This document shows, piece after piece, positions 1-5,978 of a DNA stretch of 11,619 bases. The stretch lies in NCBI GenBank assembly GCA_963169055.1, contig CAUJFU010000042.1:1-11619 (forward strand), in the 5' to 3' direction. The stretch's first letter is position 1; the number at the start of each line of letters is the position of its first letter. The notes below the pieces were generated by a model. It worked only from the letters and a program-made list of their open reading frames with translations, had not been told where the DNA came from and did no database searches. The translations under genes and the position numbers were made by a program. The DNA comes from Myxococcota bacterium (GTDB taxonomy: Bacteria; Myxococcota_C; UBA6777).

Positions 1-74
1 TTTCCACTGCCTCATACCAAATCCGCAGGTTGCCTGCTCGTACAGAGCGATGACAATCCCCGTGAATCGGGCAA

Positions 75-97
75 GGGCGTATGCCATACGCCCCTAC
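75..97 (-). repeat. REP-like hairpin with GTAGGGGCG border, copy 1
   Basis: Positions 75-83 and 85-93 are perfect 9-bp arms around a single base. Read on the minus strand the element begins GTAGGGGCG at 97. The same border opens the palindrome at 211-234, but the inner arm sequence differs. Palindromes with this border resemble short REP-type dispersed elements, which are usually non-coding. Family membership is inferred from two copies in one window. Confidence 0.55.
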
Positions 98-114
98 CTT
101 TCATCACACCCTAC

Positions 115-140
115 ACGGAGGTCGTATCCTCCGTCTTTTT
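115..140 (+). terminator. Intrinsic terminator of an upstream transcript
   Basis: ACGGAGG (115-121) and CCTCCGT (128-134) form a perfect 7-bp stem with a 6-nt loop, followed by C and five T (136-140). This is the usual rho-independent form for plus-strand transcription. It implies a plus-strand gene ending left of the window. The T-run is short, so efficiency may be moderate. Confidence 0.6.
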
Positions 141-210
141 ATGCATATTTGCGTTTGCTTTGTCTACGATTCTTTCGTTCCATCCGTCTTCGAGGCAAGG
201 CCATGTTTGC

Positions 211-234
211 GTAGGGGCGGTTCGCGAACCGCCC
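211..234 (+). repeat. REP-like palindrome with GTAGGGGCG border, copy 2
   Basis: Positions 215-234 are a perfect 20-bp palindrome, preceded by GTA so that the border reads GTAGGGGCG, as in the element at 75-97 on the other strand. The inner bases differ between copies while each copy stays self-complementary. No coding potential is seen. Confidence 0.55.
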
Positions 235-334
235 GTGTATCGGGACATCGAGCCGCGAACGGACATGGGGGGCCGACAAAAGAAAGAGCGATCATTCTCG
301 ATTCTCCGGTGTTTCCGCCTTAACAAGGCGCGTA

Positions 335-448
335 TGGGGCTTTGCCCCACGCCCCACAAGGGGCTGTCGCCCCTTGACCCCCGTGTTGGCGAGACGAGCA
401 CACGCTCTTCAAACCAACGACTCTGTCGCTTGAACTGGCGCGAACACG
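335..448 (-). repeat. 114-bp structured repeat, copy A (inverted)
   Basis: Read on the minus strand from 448, this segment aligns with 3363-3476 on the plus strand over the same 114-bp length, about 70% identical by eye. Both start CGTGTTCGCG, share TTCAAGCG, AGTCGTT, GTTTGAA and TCGTC, then GGGGTC, and end in two hairpins. In this copy the hairpins are CAAGGGGC/GCCCCTTG (357-364, 369-376) and TGGGGC/GCCCCA (335-340, 344-349). It could be a MITE-like element, a REP-type element or a decayed structured RNA. I know no named family for it. Confidence 0.6.
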
Positions 449-496
449 TGTTTGTTGAAGGCCGAATCGAGCCTGTGTAGAGAACACTCCCCGCCG

Positions 497-2014
497 CTAC
501 AGGCTATGGATGCAGCGAGGCCCCTCGACGAAACGCCTCCGCCATCGCCCCACACCGAGCAACAAAAGCAACCCGCCCCAAAACGACCACCCCATCGGAT
601 CAGAGGCATCACAATTACAACTGGTCGCTTGCCCCTTGTCAGGGACAGGATCGATGTACGGCGGATAATAACAGCCCTCTTGCCCGTTCCCTTGGAGACA
701 TTGCAAGCCAAGCAAGCCACACTGATTGCAATCCTTTGTGGTGCAGATCTTGGCCCGCCCGTCTGCGGAAAAACAAAAGCCTGAGGAACAATCCGAATCA
801 AGCTCACAAAACTCGCGCCATCCGAGCTTTTGACAAGTACCGTTCGCACATCGCTGCTTTCCCGAACAAGGCGGATCACACGCCAAGATCGTCGACTCCG
901 TCGGTATTTTTTCAACGGCGGGTTTTTCTTCGACAGGCTCTCCGCCTTCTTCTACAGCTTCTGAGGGCTCCGTAGGTTCGGTGGGTTCGGTGGGTTCGGT
1001 GGTGCTGGTCTTGATGCAACGGTGCTGGCTGCAAACCTGCCCGATTGGGCAATCTTGATCGGCTGTACACGCACAAAGCAAGACGCCTTGGACGTTTTTG
1101 CAGGGCGTATCGTCTGCGCTACAATCCTTTTTGGCAAAGCATCGAGGACGGCAGATCCCCCCGTAGGCTCCGACCTTTGCAGAAAGGCAATAGCTCCCAT
1201 CTGCGCATTTATGGACGTCATCGCAGCGTGGGCTGTCCAAACAGACGCCGTTGGTGCAAGGAATCCCCGTTGGGCAAGGATCACTCGACGTACAAGCACA
1301 AACTCGCTGGCGATTGCTTGCATCAAAGCAGCGCTCTCCGCCCACACATGCGCCACTTCCGCATGGCGGCAAGCAGTAGCGTTCTTTCGAGCCTAGCACT
1401 TGCGTACACACCAAACCACGGCGACAACCAACCTGCTCGTTGCAAACGCCCCCATACGTCGGCGGGATCACACATCGCCCCAAAACGCAGTTTTTCTCGT
1501 CCGGGCAATCCTCGTTTTTGCTGCAATAACACACAGGAAAACTGCTCGCTGGATGGCTGATGCAAGGCTCGCCATCCTTGCAAGCTTTCCCCGCAGTGCC
1601 GCACATCGAGCGGCAAAAAGTCTGCGTTTCCGTCCCCAACTGCACGCACAACATCCCCCGACCACAAAGACGATCAACCGCACAAGATTGCCCGATCGCT
1701 ACACTCCCCGCACATTGGCCATTTTGACACGTCAACGGGGGAAAACACTCGTCATCTTTCGCGCACAAACAAGCCCCTTGACCGTCGGCTTGGATCGCAC
1801 AAGGCTCATTGCGCGGACATACGGGTTGGCGTGCGTCGCACATCGGAACACAAATCGCCTTTTCCCCCAAACCACCACATGTCAAAAACTGCGCATTGTC
1901 GCACTCTTGCGGCTTACATGACTCCAAATAACCTTTGAGCGACACTTGCGCCCACACGCTCCACGGCGACCACAGCACCACACCCAACCACACCCAACCA
2001 CACCAACGACGCAA
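497..2014 (-). CDS. Secreted cysteine-rich repeat protein with MYXO-CTERM-like anchor
   Basis: A 505-residue exported protein of unknown function. The start is TTG, chosen because GGAG lies 7 nt upstream and a Trp-rich signal peptide follows at once (residues 1-22, likely cleaved after VWA). Four tandem modules (33-101, 111-181, 191-258, 264-333) each carry exactly 12 cysteines in near-identical spacing. A Thr/Pro/Glu linker with EPT repeats (about 337-375) leads to a fifth, divergent Cys-rich region (379-468). The C-terminus has CNC (466-468), a hydrophobic helix (about 475-490) and WRRR, which resembles the MYXO-CTERM signal processed by myxosortases. Ten residues after the Arg cluster are unusual for that signal. 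The many cysteines suggest disulfide-bonded modules at the cell surface. It lies 23 nt downstream of the DUF434 gene, so the two are probably co-transcribed. Binding partner and role are unknown. Confidence 0.88.
   Translation of the reverse strand: MRRWCGWVWLGVVLWSPWSVWAQVSLKGYLESCKPQECDNAQFLTCGGLGEKAICVPMCDARQPVCPRNEPCAIQADGQGACLCAKDDECFPPLTCQNGQCAGSVAIGQSCAVDRLCGRGMLCVQLGTETQTFCRSMCGTAGKACKDGEPCISHPASSFPVCYCSKNEDCPDEKNCVLGRCVIPPTYGGVCNEQVGCRRGLVCTQVLGSKERYCLPPCGSGACVGGERCFDASNRQRVCACTSSDPCPTGIPCTNGVCLDSPRCDDVHKCADGSYCLSAKVGAYGGICRPRCFAKKDCSADDTPCKNVQGVLLCACTADQDCPIGQVCSQHRCIKTSTTEPTEPTEPTEPSEAVEEGGEPVEEKPAVEKIPTESTILACDPPCSGKQRCANGTCQKLGWREFCELDSDCSSGFCFSADGRAKICTTKDCNQCGLLGLQCLQGNGQEGCYYPPYIDPVPDKGQATSCNCDASDPMGWSFWGGLLLLLGVGRWRRRFVEGPRCIHSL
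975..1001 (-). repeat. 9-bp in-frame tandem repeat encoding EPT
   Basis: Three identical 9-bp units (plus strand ggttcggtg) encode the Glu-Pro-Thr repeats in the linker between the fourth Cys module and the C-terminal region of the cysteine-rich protein. Unit gain or loss would change linker length without a frameshift, so this is a likely site of strain variation. Confidence 0.8.
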
Positions 2015-2037
2015 CGTCTCTCTCCTTTCCTATCCGT

Positions 2038-2781
2038 TCACAGGTTCGCGCTCGCAAGTTCTAACGGCGAGATCCCCAGATCAAAGACCCAAGCTTCGGG
2101 GATATGGGCTTCCACAAATTCACGACCTGCGTTGTTCCACTGCCGACAATGCCGCAAGATCACTTTGTCCGTACTGATCGAGATCCCTTGCGCTTGGGCC
2201 ACCTCGCGATCCACATACGGCGTCGTTTGGGCCTCCCAAGGCCATCCCGCCTCTTCTCCGATCTCGCGCAACAAAGACGCCAATCGACCGCTGTTTGAAA
2301 CAGGTTGATCGATCCACCAACGCACCCCCACCACACCTCTCTCCGCCAGCCAACGCCCAAAATGACGCAGCAACGGGCCTGTTTGCTCCACCATCCGATA
2401 CGTCCCATGAACGCTCGCCAGATCACGATAACAACCATCCATCCCCTTCAACAACACCCCTCCCCCCAACGCACTCTCCAACAAGATCACCAAATTCAGC
2501 GTGTCAATATCCAAGATCTGATCCCGAAGATCACCACACCTCTTACTCGCACTCCCCGCGATATCCTTTGCACTTGACGCGCTACGCAACACCGCAAGCC
2601 GTTGCCGTTGGTGCAACTGATAACGATCCCCCACCACCTTTAACGCCGATGCCTCCGCATAATCCCGTGCGATCAAAAAACTCATATCCAACGTCGCTTC
2701 GCGCAAACGCTCCAGCATCTTTGAAGAAAAGATATCATGATCACGTGGACTTGCCCCGCGACCCTTGCCTTCCAGATCCAT
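2038..2781 (-). CDS. DUF434 domain-containing protein
   Basis: A 247-residue cytosolic protein with no signal peptide or membrane segment. The N-terminal part has the DUF434 pattern: SFLIARDYAEASALKVVGDRYQL (34-56, with the RDY...ALKVVG.RYxL signature), then QRxxVLRS. The C-terminal part carries spaced acidic motifs: DTLN (93-96), DGCYRD (115-120), WIDQPVSNSG (D158) and STDKVIL (D205). This layout matches my memory of the DUF434/DUF5616 family, whose function is unknown. The spaced aspartates recall metal-dependent PIN-like nucleases, but that is only an inference. The ATG start has a strong AGGAGG-type site a few bases upstream. It is the first gene of a probable two-gene operon with the secreted cysteine-rich protein; the pairing gives no obvious functional clue. 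Two near-identical 34-bp segments upstream may be its promoters. Confidence 0.8.
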   Translation of the reverse strand: MDLEGKGRGASPRDHDIFSSKMLERLREATLDMSFLIARDYAEASALKVVGDRYQLHQRQRLAVLRSASSAKDIAGSASKRCGDLRDQILDIDTLNLVILLESALGGGVLLKGMDGCYRDLASVHGTYRMVEQTGPLLRHFGRWLAERGVVGVRWWIDQPVSNSGRLASLLREIGEEAGWPWEAQTTPYVDREVAQAQGISISTDKVILRHCRQWNNAGREFVEAHIPEAWVFDLGISPLELASANL

Positions 2782-2820
2782 CGCTCCTCCTCGCTTGATT
2801 CTCGCATCGAATGTGGACTC

Positions 2821-2854
2821 CCCATCACTCTAGCACAAGAATCATCTTCCAACA
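2821..2854 (-). promoter_or_regulatory. 34-bp direct repeat copy 1, likely extended -10 promoter
   Basis: On the minus strand this copy contains CTTGTGCTAGAGT: TGC followed by TAGAGT (2827-2832) fits an extended -10 element. Initiation would fall near 2820, about 40 nt before the DUF434 start. No good -35 lies at 17 nt, as is common for extended -10 promoters. The rpmG promoter carries a similar GATGATCTTGTGCTA string. Copy 2 at 2895-2928 is identical but for one base. The promoter role is inferred. Confidence 0.5.
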
Positions 2855-2894
2855 TCAGAGCATCTGGGACTCTCGAACCGCCTATCTATCCCCC

Positions 2895-2928
2895 CCCATC
2901 ACTCTAGCGCAAGAATCATCTTCCAACA
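2895..2928 (-). promoter_or_regulatory. 34-bp direct repeat copy 2, possible upstream tandem promoter
   Basis: Thirty-three of 34 bases match the segment at 2821-2854, with a 74-bp period. It keeps the same extended -10-like TGCGCTAGAGT on the minus strand, so the DUF434 operon may have two promoters made by local duplication. A seven-C run (2891-2897) abuts it. Confidence 0.45.
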
Positions 2929-2960
2929 CAAGCCATTGTCTACTTTCCATGAAAAAGATG

Positions 2961-2989
2961 TTGACGAAGCGTTTGGGCTGGTATATACA
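2961..2989 (+). promoter_or_regulatory. Sigma-70-type promoter of the tRNA operon
   Basis: TTGACG (2961-2966), a 17-nt spacer and TATACA (2984-2989) give a near-consensus promoter. Initiation near 2996 would precede the 5' end of tRNA-Val (3004) by about 8 nt, a short leader typical of stable-RNA operons. Confidence 0.75.
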
Positions 2990-3003
2990 TCACTTCGCGT
3001 TGG

Positions 3004-3077
3004 GGGCGGATAGCTCAACTGGTTAGAGCATCGGCCTTACAAGCCGAGGGTTGCAGGTTCGAGTCCTGTTCCGCCTA
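3004..3077 (+). tRNA. tRNA-Val (anticodon UAC)
   Basis: A full cloverleaf. The acceptor stem is GGGCGGA/TCCGCCT with one G-U pair, followed by discriminator A. The D-stem is GCTC/GAGC, the anticodon stem TCGGC/GCCGA, and the loop CTTACAA gives anticodon TAC. The T-arm is GCAGG-TTCGAGT-CCTGT. CCA is not encoded. It reads GUA and, by wobble, other valine codons, and is the first gene of a two-tRNA operon. Confidence 0.96.
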
Positions 3078-3110
3078 ACCTTCAGCCCTCACACGCAAAT
3101 CCCCAAACAT

Positions 3111-3184
<74 letters not shown>

Positions 3185-3189
3185 CTCCC

Positions 3190-3225
3190 AAAAACCTCAT
3201 AAGGTTCACCTTATGGGGTTTTTTT
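3190..3225 (+). terminator. Intrinsic terminator of the tRNA operon
   Basis: AACCTCATAAGG (3193-3204) pairs with CCTTATGGGGTT (3209-3220) over 12 bp with one G-U pair and a TTCA loop. A seven-T run ends at 3225. It begins 6 nt after tRNA-Asp, so it ends the two-tRNA transcript. Confidence 0.92.
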
Positions 3226-3362
3226 GTGTCTACAAGACCGACGCGATCGTGTTGGTCTTGTGGGATTCCACCCCACGCCCCTCAAGCCACCCATTTCAAT
3301 CCCCTCCCCCGTGTTTCCGAACTTTCAAACCACCACGTCGACAATTTCACTCCCCCAACCCC

Positions 3363-3476
3363 CGTGTTCGCGGGCTTTCAAGCGGTGCAGTCGTTAGTTT
3401 GAAAAACATCGATTCGTCCCGCCGATACGGGGTCAAGAGGGCTTCGCCCTCTCGCGGGGTATGGGGCAGCGCCCCA
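3363..3476 (+). repeat. 114-bp structured repeat, copy B
   Basis: The partner of the inverted copy at 335-448. It opens CGTGTTCGCG, keeps AGTCGTT and GTTTGAA, then GGGGTC, and ends with two hairpins: AGAGGGC/GCCCTCT (3436-3442, 3446-3452) and TGGGGC/GCCCCA (3462-3467, 3471-3476). The first hairpin differs in sequence from copy A but stays self-complementary. It is non-coding and lies between convergent transcripts. Confidence 0.6.
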
Positions 3477-3517
3477 CCAAAGCAGAACGCCTACAACGAC
3501 CCAAGCATCGGTGTTTT

Positions 3518-3568
3518 AAGGGAAAGAGAGAGGAAGAAGGAGAGAGAAGAGAGAAGAAAAAAGGAGAG
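3518..3568 (-). other. 51-nt homopurine/homopyrimidine tract after rpmB
   Basis: The plus strand is purine-only for 51 bases, ending one base before the rpmB stop codon (3569-3571). Part is mirror-symmetric (agagagaagagaga). The rpmB transcript would therefore carry a C/U-only 3' stretch. No intrinsic terminator is seen for rpmB, so this may be a rho loading site. Triplex-forming potential is a second possibility. Confidence 0.6.
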
Positions 3569-3811
3569 TTATGCGAGGACGTCGTTGAGGGAGAGGCCAA
3601 GCTTGCGAAGATAGACGGAGAGGCCGAGCTTGGTGACGGTGCGGAGAGCGCGGGTGGAGAGGCGAACGCGGACAAAGCGGCCAAGTTCAGCATCATAGAT
3701 GCGCTTGCTTTGAAGGTTGGGGAGTTGGCGCATTTTGGTGTGGTTGTTAGCGTGGGAGACGCGGCAACCGACCAAGGGTTTTTTCCCTGTAAATTGACAT
3801 GTGCGAGCCAT
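3569..3811 (-). CDS. rpmB: 50S ribosomal protein L28
   Basis: An 80-residue basic ribosomal protein of the large subunit. It begins MARTCQFTGKKPLVG and continues with the family signatures VSHANNHTK and LPNLQSKR; length is normal. The start at 3811 is chosen over a longer frame because GGAGG lies 6 nt upstream and the L28 homology begins exactly there. It has Cys5 and Cys16 only, so no complete zinc ribbon. It lies 168 nt downstream of mnmG with a separate good promoter (3919-3947), so it is probably its own transcript, with a roughly 100-nt leader that can fold. Confidence 0.96.
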   Translation of the reverse strand: MARTCQFTGKKPLVGCRVSHANNHTKMRQLPNLQSKRIYDAELGRFVRVRLSTRALRTVTKLGLSVYLRKLGLSLNDVLA

Positions 3812-3848
3812 AAAAGCCTCCGAGTATGGTTGAGTTCTTTGTGTCGAA

Positions 3849-3900
3849 GAGCCAAGGATGGACAAAAAGGGCTGTTTTTTAGGGGTACGCTCTTGTCCAT
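3849..3900 (-). promoter_or_regulatory. Foldable 5' leader of rpmB
   Basis: On the minus strand ATGGACAA (3900-3893) pairs perfectly with TTGTCCAT (3865-3858). GAGC (3892-3889), inside that loop, can pair with GCTC (3852-3849) beyond the hairpin, giving a pseudoknot or an alternative fold. It lies in the predicted leader, about 38 nt before the rpmB start. Autoregulatory leaders are known for several ribosomal-protein operons; a role here is speculative. Confidence 0.35.
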
Positions 3901-3918
3901 ACAAAGCAAAGGTTCGTG

Positions 3919-3947
3919 AGGATACACACAGAGGGGGGGTCCGTCAA
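3919..3947 (-). promoter_or_regulatory. Sigma-70-type promoter of rpmB
   Basis: On the minus strand TTGACG (3947-3942), a 17-nt spacer and TATCCT (3924-3919). Initiation near 3912 gives a leader of about 100 nt before the rpmB ATG. It sits in the mnmG-rpmB gap, which supports separate transcription of rpmB. Confidence 0.65.
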
Positions 3948-3979
3948 GATCAAAATGCGGTATGAAAAGAAGTGTGATC

Positions 3980-5866
3980 TCAGGCGGCTTGTTTCTTTTT
4001 GTGGGCGTGAAGGGAAAGCGTAAGGATCTGAAGGGATGCGGGTGTGACGCCCGGTATACGGGCAGCTTGACCGATGGAATGAGGGCGTGTCGATTTAAGG
4101 ATGTGTCGGATCTCGGTGCTGAGGCTTGGGATGGTGTCGTAATCGAGATCATCGGGGATGGCGATGGTCTCGCCTTCGCGGAAGATCTTGGCCTCGGCTT
4201 CTTGCTTTTGGAGGTAACCTTCATAGCGCTCTTGGATCGCGATTTGTTCGAGAGCTTCGAGGTGATCTTCAGTCAATCCGAGATCGAGCGACAACAAGCG
4301 CGTGTAATCGACATCGGCACGACCGATCAAGCGACGCAAAGAAGACGGATTGCGCATGGGTGGGATCTGGAGGATCTCGGCCCATTGTGCGCCTTCTTCG
4401 TTTGGAACAAGCAAAGTTTTGTCGAGCTGGATGCGGAGTCGTTCTTCGTCTTCGCACTTTTGCAAAAAGCGCTGCCATCGGTGTTCATCGACCAAGCCGA
4501 TAGTGCGGCCGATCGGGGTCAAACGCTTGTCGGCGTTGTCTTCTCGCAAAAGCAGCCGATACTCGGCGCGAGACGTAAACATCCGATACGGTTCGGGCGC
4601 ACCACGGGTGGTCAAATCGTCGACCATCACACCGATGTAGCTTTGCGTGCGATCGAGAATCAACGGGTCTTTGGCTTGACTTTGAAGGGCAGCGTTGATG
4701 CCCGCGAGGATGCCTTGGCCTGCCGCTTCTTCGTAGCCGCTGGTGCCGTTGATCTGCCCGGCGAGAAACAACCCGGGTACATCTTTGAGTTCGAGCCAAG
4801 GTTGAAGGCTGCGCGGATCGACGGCATCGTATTCAACGGCATAACCGGGGATCACGATGCGCGCTTGTTCGAGACCTTCGATCGAGTGGATCATGGCTTC
4901 TTGTACATCGGCGGGAAGACTGGTGCTGATGCCGTTGGGATAGATCAGATCACTGTTTCGGGCCACAGGTTCGAGAAAGATCTGATGCCGATCTTTGTCC
5001 GAGAAACGCACGACTTTGTCTTCGATGCTTGGGCAATAACGCGGTCCGATCCCTTCGATCACACCCGAATACATGGGGGATTGGTGAAGGTTGGCTTGGA
5101 TGATCTCGTGCGTTTGTTGATTGGTGTAAGTGATGTAGCAGTCGACTTGTTGAAGCGGCCCAAGCGTCGAACGCATAAAGGAAAAAGGAAGCGGGCGTTC
5201 ATCGCCGGGTTGAACTTCGAGGCGTTCCCAAGCGATGGAGTTTCTGTCAAGTCGTGCGGGTGTGCCTGTTTTGAGGCGAAGCAACGGGAGTCCCAAGGCC
5301 GCGAGATGTTGAGAAAGCGCGTTGCTAGGTGCTTCACCGACACGCCCTCCCGGGGTCGATTGCAAGCCTGTATGCAAGAGACCGCGCAAAAAGGTTCCTG
5401 TGGTGATCACCACCGTTTTGGCCCGAACAAGCGAACCATCCGAAAGCGTCACTCCCGCAACCCGTTCGCCTTCCAGATGCAGACCGCCCACCATCGAAGC
5501 AATCACCGTCAAGTTGGGCGTTGATTGGATCACTCGCGACATCCGTTGCGCGTACGCGAACATATCGGCTTGTGCGCGACGAGACTGGACAGCGGGGCCT
5601 TTGCGGGTGTTGAGGCGACGAAACTGGATGCCTGTCTCGTCGATGTTGTGGGCCATCTCACCGCCTAGCGCATCGATCTCACGAACCAGATGGCCTTTGC
5701 CAACCCCACCCACGGCAGGGTTACAAGGCATCCATCCCGAACGATCGGGTTGTGTCGTCACAACAGCCGTGTGACAGCCCATGCGCGAAGCCGCAAGCGC
5801 AGCCTCACAACCCGCATGGCCCGATCCGACCACCAAAACATCAAAGGTGCGGAGGTTGGAAAACAT
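3980..5866 (-). CDS. mnmG: tRNA uridine-5-carboxymethylaminomethyl modification enzyme MnmG
   Basis: A 628-residue FAD enzyme that works with the GTPase MnmE to install the cmnm5/nm5 group on the wobble uridine (U34) of certain tRNAs. Visible features: the FAD fingerprint [14 protein letters not shown] (12-25), [16 protein letters not shown] with catalytic-type Cys48, [11 protein letters not shown] with the second conserved Cys278, the [17 protein letters not shown] region, and the C-terminal helical domain ending in [12 protein letters not shown]. Length matches the family (about 629). The frame is open well upstream, but ATG at 5866 is preferred: GAGG lies 6 nt before it, whereas ATG at 5881 has no such site. 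It follows rpe after 112 nt containing two strong inverted repeats. The usual rsmG neighbour is not seen. Confidence 0.97.
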   Translation of the reverse strand: MFSNLRTFDVLVVGSGHAGCEAALAASRMGCHTAVVTTQPDRSGWMPCNPAVGGVGKGHLVREIDALGGEMAHNIDETGIQFRRLNTRKGPAVQSRRAQADMFAYAQRMSRVIQSTPNLTVIASMVGGLHLEGERVAGVTLSDGSLVRAKTVVITTGTFLRGLLHTGLQSTPGGRVGEAPSNALSQHLAALGLPLLRLKTGTPARLDRNSIAWERLEVQPGDERPLPFSFMRSTLGPLQQVDCYITYTNQQTHEIIQANLHQSPMYSGVIEGIGPRYCPSIEDKVVRFSDKDRHQIFLEPVARNSDLIYPNGISTSLPADVQEAMIHSIEGLEQARIVIPGYAVEYDAVDPRSLQPWLELKDVPGLFLAGQINGTSGYEEAAGQGILAGINAALQSQAKDPLILDRTQSYIGVMVDDLTTRGAPEPYRMFTSRAEYRLLLREDNADKRLTPIGRTIGLVDEHRWQRFLQKCEDEERLRIQLDKTLLVPNEEGAQWAEILQIPPMRNPSSLRRLIGRADVDYTRLLSLDLGLTEDHLEALEQIAIQERYEGYLQKQEAEAKIFREGETIAIPDDLDYDTIPSLSTEIRHILKSTRPHSIGQAARIPGVTPASLQILTLSLHAHKKKQAA

Positions 5867-5886
5867 CGAAAACCTCGTCATGTAGC

Positions 5887-5921
5887 GATCTGCTCGCATT
5901 GTCCGAAGCAAAGAGCAGATC
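5887..5921 (-). repeat. Inverted repeat just upstream of mnmG
   Basis: GATCTGCTC (5887-5895) and GAGCAGATC (5913-5921) are perfect 9-bp arms around 17 nt, ending 20 nt before the mnmG start and next to its ribosome site. It has no T-run, so an mRNA stem controlling processing or translation is more likely than a terminator. Confidence 0.55.
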
Positions 5922-5936
5922 ATAAAGAAGAGTCTG

Positions 5937-5972
5937 CGCCACACCAAGCGATGTGGGGAACTTTGTGTGGCG
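5937..5972 (-). repeat. Inverted repeat just after rpe
   Basis: CGCCACAC (5937-5944) and GTGTGGCG (5965-5972) are perfect 8-bp arms. It starts 7 nt after the rpe stop on the minus strand. The following sequence (agactcttctttatg) is only weakly T-rich, so it may be a partial terminator or a 3'-end stabiliser within the rpe-mnmG spacer. Confidence 0.5.
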
Positions 5973-5978
5973 ATGGCG

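Larger units (their letters stand above)
1..496. other. Hairpin-rich intergenic region, no gene seen
   Basis: I see no credible gene here; the short open frames have no recognisable product and cross palindromes. Short perfect inverted repeats lie at 25-37 (GCAGG/CCTGC), 59-71 (CCCG/CGGG), 75-93, 115-134, 215-234, 316-330 (CGCCTT/AAGGCG), 335-349 and 357-376. The stretch sits downstream of the minus-strand cysteine-rich gene, which stops at 497, and downstream of an unseen plus-strand transcript that appears to end at 115-140. I found no clear intrinsic terminator for the minus-strand gene. Confidence 0.7.
3226..3568. other. Intergenic region between the tRNA operon and rpmB
   Basis: No gene is supported. 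An 11-bp inverted repeat (ACAAGACCGAC 3232-3242, GTTGGTCTTGT 3251-3261, one G-T pair) follows the tRNA terminator but has no T-run. At 3310-3330 there is a degenerate partial match to the start of the 114-bp repeat (CGTGTT...CTTTCAA), 53 bp ahead of the full copy at 3363-3476. The all-purine tract at 3518-3568 closes the region next to the rpmB stop. Confidence 0.65.

Noticed and set aside
2821-2928. A repeated short peptide (LEDDSCARVMG) encoded by both 34-bp copies
   Set aside because: The one difference is synonymous in this frame, but a single change proves nothing, the frames are very short and there is no ribosome site.
2821-2928. A minimal CRISPR array
   Set aside because: Only two repeat copies, one 40-bp gap, no palindromic repeat structure and no cas genes.
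3433-4224. A 263-codon minus-strand open frame
   Set aside because: It overlaps rpmB and the end of mnmG in another frame; its Ser/Pro-rich low-complexity product comes from the purine-rich DNA.
3962-5524. A 520-codon plus-strand open frame
   Set aside because: It lies antisense to mnmG, whose FAD motif, both conserved cysteines and full length are intact. The plus-strand product has no recognisable motifs.
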